The notes beneath the pieces are model-generated. The model saw only the letters and a program-made list of their open reading frames with translations, did not search any database and was not told where the DNA came from. This document shows positions 33,631 through 41,356 of a stretch of 64,000 bases of DNA, piece by piece. Origin of the DNA: VFMC01 sp050248155 (lineage in GTDB: Bacteria > Actinomycetota > Acidimicrobiia > Acidimicrobiales > Ilumatobacteraceae); contig JBFWSW010000001.1 of NCBI GenBank assembly GCA_050248155.1, positions 170,302 to 234,301 on the forward strand, written 5' to 3'. The position numbers and the translations under genes are program-made. Positions within the stretch are counted from its first letter, which is position 1. Each line of letters opens with the position of its first letter.

Positions 33631-35700
33631 TCAGCCGAGCGATGCGTCGGCGGGTGTCTGCTGCAGCCGGCGCAGCTCGTCGGGCGGGATGTGGCACTTG
33701 ATCGTGTGCCCGAGCGACGCCTCCATCATCGGTGGCTCGGTCGACGAGCAGATGCCGCTTGCGAGCACTCGCGGGCAGCGCGGGTGGAACACGCAGCCGC
33801 TGGGTGGGTTGGCAGGGCTCGGGATCTCGCCCTCGAGACGGATGCGCGTGCTCGGCTCGCCATCGACGCTCGGCACCGCCGACAGCAAGGCCTCCGTGTA
33901 GGGGTGCTGCGGGCCGGCGAAGATCTCGTCGGTGTCGCCGACCTCCATGATCCGGCCGAGGTACATGACCGCGATGCGGTCGGCCAGGTAGCGCACGACG
34001 CCGAGGTCGTGGCTGATGAACACGTAGCTGGTGCGCTGCTCGCTCTGCAGCTCGGCGAGCAGGTTGAGGATCGCCGCCTGCACCGAGACGTCGAGCGCGC
34101 TCGTCGGCTCGTCGCACACGACGATGCGCGGGTCACCGGCGAAGGCGCGGGCGATCGCGACGCGCTGCTTCAGCCCGCCCGACAGCTGCCGCGGCTTCAT
34201 GTCGAGGTGCCGCGGCGACAGCCGCAGGTGGTCGGCCAACGTCGCGACGCGCCGGTCGGTCTCGGCCTGGTTCGCGCCCGTCAGCTTGCGGACCGCGCGG
34301 TTGAGGATGCGCCGCACCGTCCACGACGCGTTCAGCGCCGAGTCGGGGTTCTGGAAGACGATCTGCATCGCCCGCTTGTCGTCGGTCGACCGGTCGCCCG
34401 TGGTCGAGGCCAGCTGGTGGTCGTCGAGGACGATCTCGCCACCGTCGGCGTCGGGACTGTGCACGCCGAGGATGGCCTTGGCGAGCGTGCTCTTGCCCGA
34501 GCCCGATTCACCCACCAAGCCCAGCGTCTCGCCGTCGGCGACCGACAGGTCGACCCCCACCAGCGCCGGCACGTCGTGACCCGACTGACGGAACGTCTTG
34601 GACACGCCGGTGATCTGCAGCACCGTCTCGCCGCGCGACGACGACACGGCCGCCGACTCGCGCTCTTCGATGGTGGACACCAGGTCGGGGTAGTGGCAGC
34701 GGGTCATCCGTGCGACGCCGTCCGCCGACAGATCGACCACCGGGGCGACGACCGTGCGGCACAGATCGGTGGCGAGCGGGCAGCGGTCGACGAACACGCA
34801 CGTGGGCAGCTCGGCTCCGAGTGACGGCAACGTGCCCGGGATGGTGGTGAGCGCGCGATCGCCCTTGCGGCGGCCGTGGCGGGGGAGCGACTGCAGCAGG
34901 CCGACCGTGTACGGGTGCTTCGGGTCGTCGAAGACCTGATGCGCCGGCCCCTCTTCGACGATCTTGCCGGCGTACATGACGCCGACCCGGTCGCACATCG
35001 AGCGGATGACACCGAGGTTGTGAGCGATGAGCAGGATGGCCGCGCCGGTTTCGCTCCGGAGGGTGCGCACGAGGTCGAGCACCTCGGCCTCGACGGTCGC
35101 GTCGAGACCCGTGGTCGGCTCGTCGAGCACGAGCAGCTTCGGGTCGCACGCCAGTGCCATCGCGATCACGACCCGCTGCAACATGCCGCCCGACAGCTGG
35201 TGCGGGTAGCGGTGCATCACCCGGTACGGGTCGGCGATCTGCACGTGCTGCAACGCGGCCAGCGCGCTCTCGTGCGCCTGGTCCTTCGACTGACCGAGCA
35301 CCCTGAACGACTCGACGAGCTGCTTGCCCACCTTGATCGTCGGGTTGAGCGCGCTGCCCGGGTCCTGGTACACCATCGACGCCTGGGTGGCCCGGAAACG
35401 GCGCAGCTGCTCGCGGTTGAGCCGGGTGATGTCGGTGCCGTCGACCGAGATGGTGCCACGGGTGATGCGGCCGTTGCGCGGCAGGTAGCGGAGCGCGGCG
35501 TACGCGGTGGTCGACTTGCCGCAGCCCGATTCGCCGACGAGCCCGTACGCCTCGCCTGGCGCGACTGTGAACGAGACGCCGCGCAGCACGGCCCGGTCGA
35601 CACCGCGCACGGTGTACACGACCTCGAGGTCGTCGACGTCGAGCGTCGGCCCCTGCCCGCGGTCCGACGGGGTGTGAGAAGGGTCGAGTGCAGTGCTCAT
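33631..35700 (-). CDS. Peptide/opine-type ABC importer ATPase, DppD-DppF fusion
   Basis: 689 residues with two complete ABC modules in one chain. Module 1: Walker A GLVGESGCGKST (~55), signature LSGGMLQRVVIAMALA, Walker B LLVLDEPTTGLD, then a Cys-containing oligopeptide-ATPase tail (CPLATDLCRTV). Module 2: Walker A GLVGESGSGKST (~395), signature LSGGLKQRVAIARAFA, Walker B IVVCDEPTSALD, tail HPRCPRVLASGIC. Separate DppD and DppF genes are more common, but fused forms occur in many alpha-proteobacteria and actinobacteria. Neighbouring permease and mttB genes are 13 and 12 nt away, so it powers the importer in the same operon. Confidence 0.9.
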   Translation of the reverse strand: MSTALDPSHTPSDRGQGPTLDVDDLEVVYTVRGVDRAVLRGVSFTVAPGEAYGLVGESGCGKSTTAYAALRYLPRNGRITRGTISVDGTDITRLNREQLRRFRATQASMVYQDPGSALNPTIKVGKQLVESFRVLGQSKDQAHESALAALQHVQIADPYRVMHRYPHQLSGGMLQRVVIAMALACDPKLLVLDEPTTGLDATVEAEVLDLVRTLRSETGAAILLIAHNLGVIRSMCDRVGVMYAGKIVEEGPAHQVFDDPKHPYTVGLLQSLPRHGRRKGDRALTTIPGTLPSLGAELPTCVFVDRCPLATDLCRTVVAPVVDLSADGVARMTRCHYPDLVSTIEERESAAVSSSRGETVLQITGVSKTFRQSGHDVPALVGVDLSVADGETLGLVGESGSGKSTLAKAILGVHSPDADGGEIVLDDHQLASTTGDRSTDDKRAMQIVFQNPDSALNASWTVRRILNRAVRKLTGANQAETDRRVATLADHLRLSPRHLDMKPRQLSGGLKQRVAIARAFAGDPRIVVCDEPTSALDVSVQAAILNLLAELQSEQRTSYVFISHDLGVVRYLADRIAVMYLGRIMEVGDTDEIFAGPQHPYTEALLSAVPSVDGEPSTRIRLEGEIPSPANPPSGCVFHPRCPRVLASGICSSTEPPMMEASLGHTIKCHIPPDELRRLQQTPADASLG

Positions 35701-35713
35701 CGTTCGGACACGT

Positions 35714-36619
35714 TCATCGTTCGTACGCGGACTGGATCGAGTCGGCGATCAGGTTGACCCCGATCACGAGCGAGGCGATCGCCAGCGCCGGGAAGGTCAC
35801 CGGCCACCATATGCCGGCCTGCAGCAGGTCGCGCCCTTCGGAGATCGCGAGCCCCCAATCGGGTGACGGGCGCTGCACGCCCACGCCGAGGAAGGTGAGG
35901 GTGGACACCGTGAAGATGGCGTAACCGATGCGCACGGTGAGCTCGACGATGATCGGGCCGAGGATGTTCGGGAAGATCTCGCGTGTCATGACGAACAACG
36001 ACGACTCACCGCGCAGTCGCGCCGACGTCACGTAGTCGAGGTCGCGCTCGGCGATGACGGCCGCGCGCACGGTGCGGGCGACGATGGGCGCGAACAAGAT
36101 GGCGACGACCTCGATGACGAGCACCTTGCGCGAGTGGAACGTGATCGTGTTCAGCAGATCGCTGGTCTGGCCGAGGCTCAGGACGAGGAGCCCGATCAGC
36201 ACGACGGGCAGCGACAGCGCGGCTTCGACGAACCGGCTGAGCACGAGGTCGACCTTGCCCCGGAAGTAGCCCATCACCATGCCGAGGATGGTGCCGAGGA
36301 TGACGCCGAGGACGGCTGCCGGCGGAGCGACGAGCAGGACGTCGCGTGCCCCGGCCATCACGCGCGACAGGATGTCGCGGCCGATCTTGTCGGTACCGAA
36401 CCAGTGATCGCTGTTGGGCCGGAGCTTGGACGTCGTCGTGTCGGTGAACGGGTCGTAGGGGGTGATGCGCCGTTCACCGATCGCGCACACGATCCACACC
36501 AGCGAGATGAACGAGCCGATCAGGAAGCCCGGCTTGCGCCGTAGGAGCCGCCAGTTCTCGCGCCGGGCCTGCTTGCGCTCGGCGGCGGCCTGCTGCAGGA
36601 CGGTGGGCGCGGCGCTCAT
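35714..36619 (-). CDS. Peptide-type ABC importer permease (DppC-like)
   Basis: 301 residues. A cytoplasmic N-terminus rich in Arg/Lys (~1-30) is followed by about six membrane segments (e.g. PGFLIGSFISLVWIVCAIG, VLGVILGTILGMVMGYF). The permease EAA region is DYVTSARLRGESSLFVMTRE, followed by IFPNILGPIIVELTVRIGYA, the standard DppC/OppC pattern. ATG 36619 overlaps the dppB-like stop by 4 nt. It pairs with the DppB-like protein to form the channel for a substrate that MttB and the DgcA-like enzyme would then demethylate. Confidence 0.9.
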   Translation of the reverse strand: MSAAPTVLQQAAAERKQARRENWRLLRRKPGFLIGSFISLVWIVCAIGERRITPYDPFTDTTTSKLRPNSDHWFGTDKIGRDILSRVMAGARDVLLVAPPAAVLGVILGTILGMVMGYFRGKVDLVLSRFVEAALSLPVVLIGLLVLSLGQTSDLLNTITFHSRKVLVIEVVAILFAPIVARTVRAAVIAERDLDYVTSARLRGESSLFVMTREIFPNILGPIIVELTVRIGYAIFTVSTLTFLGVGVQRPSPDWGLAISEGRDLLQAGIWWPVTFPALAIASLVIGVNLIADSIQSAYER

Positions 36620-37572
36620 TGGTTGCCCAGCTCGAGTCGCGCGCGCGGGTTGAGCCACGCGATGACCAGGTCGGCGAGCAGCGTCGTGATCATGTAGATG
36701 CCACCGACGACGATGACGGCGATCTGCAGCACCGGCAGATCGAGGTCGTTCACCGAGTCGAGGATCACCCGCGACAGTCCTGGGTAGTTGAACACCAGCT
36801 CGACACCGACGATGCCACCGAACAGGTAGCCGATCTGGATCGAGATGACCGTGATCGTGGGCGCGATCGAGTTGCGGAACGCGTGCCCGAACATCACCCG
36901 CCGCGCGGTGAGGCCCTTCATCGTGGCCGTGCGCGTGTAGTCGCTGTCGAGCGCGCGGATGGTGCCGGCGCGCATCATGCGCGCGATGTAGCCGAAGTAC
37001 ACGATCGCCATCGCCGCCGCCGGCAGGAACAGGTACTCGACCTGGCCCCACGGGGACGTGCCCGCCGGGATGTTCGAGATCGAGGGGAACCAGCCGAGCT
37101 GCACACCGAACACGACCGCGAGCAGCGCAGCGGTGACGAACTCGGGGATCGACGAGGTGGCCAGACCGACGAGCACGATGACCCGGTCGAGCACCGAGTC
37201 ACGGAACTTGGCAGCGAGCAGACCGGCACCGATCGCGATCGGCGTGCACAGCAGCAGCGACAGCCCGGCCAACTTGGCCGACCGGAACAGGGGTCCGGAG
37301 ATCATCCCCCACACCGGCCGCTTGGTCGACCACGACACGCCGAAGTCGAACGTCACGAGGCTCTTCATCAGCCGCCCGTACTGCTGGATGAGCGGATCGT
37401 TCAGGCCGAACTCCCGACGGAAGTTGATGACCGCCGCTTCGTCGGCGGTGTTGCCGAGGATGGCCCGCGCGATGTCCGTCGGCAGCAACGTCACCATCAG
37501 GAACACCGCCGTCACCAGCAACCACAGGGTCACCAGCGACAGCAGGAGTCGCTTCAGGATGTACTGCAGCAC
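36616..37572 (-). CDS. Peptide-type ABC importer permease (DppB-like)
   Basis: 318 residues with the DppB opening YILKRLLLSLVTLWLLVTAV (first membrane segment) and LPTDIARAILG. Five more helices follow, with the EAA loop DYTRTATMKGLTARRVMFGH and AFRNSIAPTITVISIQIGYL. Full length for the family. ATG 37572 is 39 nt from the stop of the binding-protein gene. A substrate of peptide size is not required: this importer class also carries opines, nickel chelates and betaine-like compounds. Confidence 0.9.
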   Translation of the reverse strand: MLQYILKRLLLSLVTLWLLVTAVFLMVTLLPTDIARAILGNTADEAAVINFRREFGLNDPLIQQYGRLMKSLVTFDFGVSWSTKRPVWGMISGPLFRSAKLAGLSLLLCTPIAIGAGLLAAKFRDSVLDRVIVLVGLATSSIPEFVTAALLAVVFGVQLGWFPSISNIPAGTSPWGQVEYLFLPAAAMAIVYFGYIARMMRAGTIRALDSDYTRTATMKGLTARRVMFGHAFRNSIAPTITVISIQIGYLFGGIVGVELVFNYPGLSRVILDSVNDLDLPVLQIAVIVVGGIYMITTLLADLVIAWLNPRARLELGNQ

Positions 37573-37611
37573 GGCGGCTACCCAGCGAGCCCCACCTCGA
37601 CCGGGCCGGGA

Positions 37612-39312
37612 TCAGGCCTGCGCGGCCTGATCCAGCAGCATCTGTCCCAGCGCCGTCAGCCGCACACCGGTGAACGCCTTCGAGTGGCCACCGATGTAGT
37701 TGTAGAAGTACGGGATCGCCGCAGGGCAGTCGTCGTTGAGGATGTCCTCGATCTTGGCGCAGGCTGCGGTGCGGGCCTCGATCTCGGCGTTCGCCTGGTA
37801 CTCGAGGATCGCCGCATCGAGGTCGGGGGACGAGTACTGCGACGAGTTCCAGTCGCCACCGCTGCGGAACGCCTTCAGCAAGAAGACGTCGGGCGTGGCC
37901 CGGTGGCCGTAGTCGACGATGCCGAGCTCGGCCGAGCCGGCGCACGGGTAGCTCTGGCACCACTTGGTGTCGTAGAAGGTCGCGCCGCTCTCGACGTTGA
38001 GCTCGAGGTCGAAGCCGCCCTCGGCCGCCTGGATCTGGATGAGCTCGGCGAGCTGCGGGATCTCCTGCAGGTCGACAGCGTTGAGCGTCGCCTTGATGCC
38101 GTCGGGGAAGCCGGCCTCGGCCAGCAGTGACTTGGCCTTCTCGGTGTCACGCGTGCGCTGCGGCGTGTCGGGGGAGAAGAACGGGAACATCGGCGCGATC
38201 GGGTGATCGTTGCCCACCTCGGCCTTGCCGGCGAACAGCGTCTCGACCATCGCATCGCGATCGAGGCACAGCGCGAGGGCCTGGCGCACCCGCTTGTCGG
38301 TGAACTGGCCCTCCTTGCAGTTCATCCAGATCTCGCGGTGCGTCGAGGCGCGCATGGCGATGGTGTTGAAGTTCGAGTCGTTGAACAGCGCGTCGCCACC
38401 GATCGCCGAGAACTGCACGATCGCGTCGACGGACCCGCCCTGCATGGCCGTGACCATCGAGCTGAGATCGCTGAAGAACTGCCAGTCGGCCGAGTCGAGC
38501 GGGGTCGCGCCGCCCCACCACGCGTCGTTGCGCTCGAAGGTCGCGCCGGTCGTCGGGTCGTACGAGGCGAGCTTCCACGGGCCGGTGCCGTCCGGGCGGG
38601 CGTCGAGGGTGGTGCCGAGCTCGTAGTCGGCGGGCGTGATCGCCGATTGCGGGTTGTAGATCGAGACCAGGTAGGGGAGGCTGGCGTTCGGGCTGGCCAG
38701 CTTGAACATCACCGTGTTGGCGTCGACTGCGGTGACGTCGCCCGACTTGATCGAGCCTCCCAGGCCGTCGCCACCGGTCGCGATGCGCTCCATCGTGGCG
38801 ACCACGTCGTCGGCGGTGAACGGGTTGCCCGTCGCCTGCCATGTGGCCTCTGCACGCAGCTTGAACGTCCACTCGGTGGAGTCGGCGTTCGGCGTCCACT
38901 CGGTTGCGAGCCCAGGGCCGATGTCCTCGCCGTCGAGGGTGCACAGGTACTCGAAGCACTGGGCGATGCACCCGTACGAGCCGAGGTCGACCATCGCGAT
39001 CGGATCGAGGGGGCCGGCCGGCTTCTGCGCAGCCACGCGGATGGTGCCGCCCTGTTTGCCGCCACCCGCGGTGGTCGCCGGAGCCTCACCTGTCGTCTCG
39101 GTGCCGCCTGCTGTCGTCGGCGTGCCGCCGATCGTCGTGTCGGAGCCGGCGTCATCGTCGTCGTCGCCTCCACACGCTGCGATGAACGCGCCGACGGCCG
39201 GCACCGACAAGCCTGCGACGGCGGCTCGCTTGGCGAAGGTCCGCCGGGTGAGGCGACCGGACAGCGTCGATTCGATGAGGCCGCCTGCGGCCTCGTGGTC
39301 CATGTCTTCCAC
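37612..39312 (-). CDS. Family 5 extracellular solute-binding lipoprotein with Tat-type signal
   Basis: 566 residues. The N-terminus has TRRTFAKRAAVAGLS, a twin-arginine motif, followed by a hydrophobic stretch and lipobox FIAAC, then GGDDDDD and a Thr/Gly-rich linker. It is therefore probably a Tat-exported, membrane-anchored lipoprotein. The SBP_bac_5 domain has GTIRVAAQKPAGPLDPIAMV, FTADDVVATMERIATGG, WKLASYDPTTGATFERND, FTDKRVRQALALCLDRDAMV and IPYFYNYIGGHSKAF. I chose GTG 39312 because GGGGGAG lies 5 nt upstream; an ATG four codons in is the alternative. First gene of the transporter-mttB-dgcA operon, with a good promoter at 39362-39390. Confidence 0.88.
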   Translation of the reverse strand: MEDMDHEAAGGLIESTLSGRLTRRTFAKRAAVAGLSVPAVGAFIAACGGDDDDDAGSDTTIGGTPTTAGGTETTGEAPATTAGGGKQGGTIRVAAQKPAGPLDPIAMVDLGSYGCIAQCFEYLCTLDGEDIGPGLATEWTPNADSTEWTFKLRAEATWQATGNPFTADDVVATMERIATGGDGLGGSIKSGDVTAVDANTVMFKLASPNASLPYLVSIYNPQSAITPADYELGTTLDARPDGTGPWKLASYDPTTGATFERNDAWWGGATPLDSADWQFFSDLSSMVTAMQGGSVDAIVQFSAIGGDALFNDSNFNTIAMRASTHREIWMNCKEGQFTDKRVRQALALCLDRDAMVETLFAGKAEVGNDHPIAPMFPFFSPDTPQRTRDTEKAKSLLAEAGFPDGIKATLNAVDLQEIPQLAELIQIQAAEGGFDLELNVESGATFYDTKWCQSYPCAGSAELGIVDYGHRATPDVFLLKAFRSGGDWNSSQYSSPDLDAAILEYQANAEIEARTAACAKIEDILNDDCPAAIPYFYNYIGGHSKAFTGVRLTALGQMLLDQAAQA

Positions 39313-39361
39313 GGATGCTCCCCCTGAGGAATGTGCCAGGTCCGTGTGACCAGCGAGCCGA

Positions 39362-39395
39362 AACCTACTGTGGTCGGTGCAGGTGGTCAACCACC
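39362..39395 (-). promoter_or_regulatory. Promoter of the transporter-mttB-dgcA operon with an inverted repeat over the -35 box
   Basis: On the minus strand, TTGACC (39385-39390) and TAGGTT (39362-39367) are separated by 17 bp, a good sigma-70-type promoter ~50 nt upstream of the binding-protein start. The -35 box lies inside the inverted repeat GGTGGT-TG-ACCACC (39382-39395), the kind of site bound by GntR/FadR-type repressors. Predicted transcription start is ~39355. Boxes and dyad are seen; the regulator is unknown. Confidence 0.55.
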
Positions 39396-39451
39396 CCGAG
39401 TGATTGGCAATACAGTCGCACCAGGAATTGACACGCTCGACACACGGCGAG

Positions 39452-39691
39452 TCAGCCGTCGACGAACCGGTCGACGGACGTGTCGCGACGAGCCGTCACC
39501 CATCGGTGGCAACCGGCCTCGTGGAACCACCGCTCGGTCTGCACACCCCGCTCGTTGGTGAACATCCACACCCGATCGAAGTCGATCAGCGACGGTTCGG
39601 TGAGCGACGCGGGCGGGTTGGGGAGCTCGCCACCGAAGCGGAACTCCTCGACGGGGCGCGGACCGCAGTTCGGACACGTGACGGTCAGCAC
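39452..39691 (-). CDS. soxD: Sarcosine oxidase delta subunit
   Basis: 79 residues. This is the small zinc-binding subunit of heterotetrameric sarcosine oxidase. N-terminal CPNCGPRPVEEFRFGGE supplies two Cys ligands; the C-terminal ERWFHEAGCHRWVTARRDTS supplies His/Cys ligands and the conserved W-x-H-x2-G-C-x2-W block. Slightly shorter than usual (90-100) but the core is complete. Last gene of soxA-G-B-D, 52 nt after soxB. Bacterial operons more often read soxBDAG. Confidence 0.88.
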   Translation of the reverse strand: MLTVTCPNCGPRPVEEFRFGGELPNPPASLTEPSLIDFDRVWMFTNERGVQTERWFHEAGCHRWVTARRDTSVDRFVDG

Positions 39692-39743
39692 CAGATCACC
39701 GCGTCGCTCGTCGGGCCGCTCCTCGGGCCGCTCGTCGGGCTGC

Positions 39744-40952
39744 TCATCGGGTCCCCGTCGAGCCCTGGTCGGCCATCGCGTGGTCGGCGGCGAACCGTTC
39801 GAGTGCGAACGGCGCGATCATCTCGGGCGTCGATCCGGTCGCGATGAGCTCGGCCATCTGCTCGCCGCCGGCGGGGATCGCCTTGAACCCCCACGTGCCC
39901 CAGCCCGTCGTGATGAGCAGACCGTCGACGCCGGTGAAGCCCATGATCGGCGAGAAGTCGGCCGAGATGTCGCAGCGCCCTGTCCACTGACGCAGGATCT
40001 TGAGATCGCGCAAGAAGGGCAGCATGTGGCTCATCTTCGCCGAGCAGCTCTGCAGGAACTGGAACGACGACTGCAGCGAGAAGCTCTGCTCGCGCTCGTA
40101 CTCGTGGCCGATGAGCATCTGACCTCGTGCGGTCTGTGAGACGTACGCGAGGAACTCGGTGGACGACACGATGGGACCGAGCGTCTGCGCGTAGCCGTTG
40201 GTGACGAACGCCTGCAACGGGTGCGTGCGCACCGGGAGCCGCAGACCCGCCGATGCGACGAGCTGCGTGACGTTGCCGCCGACAGCACTCATCACGACAC
40301 CGGCTGCGATGTCACCCGATGGCGTGCGGACGCCGACGACGCGATCACCGTTTCGCAGCAGCTCGACGACGGGAGTGCCCTGGACGACGTGGACGCCGCG
40401 CTGCATGGCGCCCTGCGCATACGCCCAGACCACTCGGTCGTGCCGAGCGGATGCACCACCGAGGTGATGGCTCGCACCCATGACCGGATAGCGACCACCG
40501 CCGGTGATGTCGACCAGCGGGCACAGCTGCTTGATCTCGGCGGGCGTCACGATGACCGTCTCGGCCCCGCAGGCCGTGTTGAGCAGCGCGCGTGCCCGCT
40601 CGGCACGCATGGCCGTCTCGGTGTGGGCCATCCAGATGATGCCCTTGGTCGAGTGCATGATCCAGCAGTCGGTCTCGTCCTCGAGCTGGCTGTACAGCTG
40701 CTGGCTGTGCCGGTAGAAGCGGATCGACTCGGGGATGCCGTAGTTCGCCCGGATGATCGTCGTGTTGCGGCCCGAGTTGCCGCTGCCGATGTAGTCGGCC
40801 TCGATGACGGCGACATCGGTGATGCCGTGGCGCGTCGCGAGGTAGTAGGCGGTCGCCAGGCCGTGGCCACCGCCGCCGACGATGACCACGTCGTACGCTC
40901 GCTTCGGTTCGTGCCACGTGAGCTCGAGCAGCGTCTCGACGAACTCGTTCAC
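39744..40952 (-). CDS. soxB: Sarcosine oxidase beta subunit
   Basis: 402 residues. This FAD subunit oxidises sarcosine to glycine and carries the covalent FMN. FAD motif YDVVIVGGGGHGLATAYYLA (~21-40), GNSGRNTTIIRANYG, GASHHLGGASARHDRVVWAY (the His in ARHD is the likely covalent flavin site), and C-terminal ADFSPIMGFTGVDGLLITTG with GWGTWGFKAIPAGGEQMAEL. GTG 40952 overlaps the soxG stop by 4 nt. The product methylene-THF (made with SoxA) enters the FolD/Fhs route. Confidence 0.92.
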   Translation of the reverse strand: MNEFVETLLELTWHEPKRAYDVVIVGGGGHGLATAYYLATRHGITDVAVIEADYIGSGNSGRNTTIIRANYGIPESIRFYRHSQQLYSQLEDETDCWIMHSTKGIIWMAHTETAMRAERARALLNTACGAETVIVTPAEIKQLCPLVDITGGGRYPVMGASHHLGGASARHDRVVWAYAQGAMQRGVHVVQGTPVVELLRNGDRVVGVRTPSGDIAAGVVMSAVGGNVTQLVASAGLRLPVRTHPLQAFVTNGYAQTLGPIVSSTEFLAYVSQTARGQMLIGHEYEREQSFSLQSSFQFLQSCSAKMSHMLPFLRDLKILRQWTGRCDISADFSPIMGFTGVDGLLITTGWGTWGFKAIPAGGEQMAELIATGSTPEMIAPFALERFAADHAMADQGSTGTR

Positions 40953-41356
40953 GACACGCCGCCGAACAGCCGATCGGTCGCCTCGTGCGCGAGAGAGCGC
41001 GACACCATGACGAGCGCGCGCCCGTCGTCGGCCGAGTCGCCGATCCAGAGCTTCATGGAGACACCGGCGACGAGGCCCTGGGCGAGCTGGGTCGACCCCG
41101 GCACAGGCGCAGGCAGCGGCCATTCCACGCGGGGCCCGATGAGCTCGAACGCCACGCTGACGTCGAGCCACCAACCGACGAACGCGCTCTCGGGTTCGAC
41201 GATCGCGTGCGGGTCGGCGAGGTCGAGATCGCTCGCGCCGATCACGAACGCCTCGTCGGGCGCGATGCGCACCACCACGGTGCCCGTCACGATCGAGTCG
41301 ATGGCTTCCGGGGCGGCGACGACGCGCACCCCGTGGAGGGGTTCAGGCTCGCGCAC
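40949..41356 (-). CDS. soxG: Sarcosine oxidase gamma subunit
   Basis: 135 residues, at the short end for SoxG (typically 150-200). It shows RIAPDEAFVIG, VSVAFELIGPRVEWPL and a C-terminal segment LVMVSRSLAHEATDRLF, consistent with the GcvT-related fold of SoxG. GTG 41356 overlaps the end of soxA by 14 nt and the stop overlaps soxB by 4 nt. Homology alone is weak; position inside a sox operon makes the call secure. Confidence 0.78.
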   Translation of the reverse strand: MREPEPLHGVRVVAAPEAIDSIVTGTVVVRIAPDEAFVIGASDLDLADPHAIVEPESAFVGWWLDVSVAFELIGPRVEWPLPAPVPGSTQLAQGLVAGVSMKLWIGDSADDGRALVMVSRSLAHEATDRLFGGVS

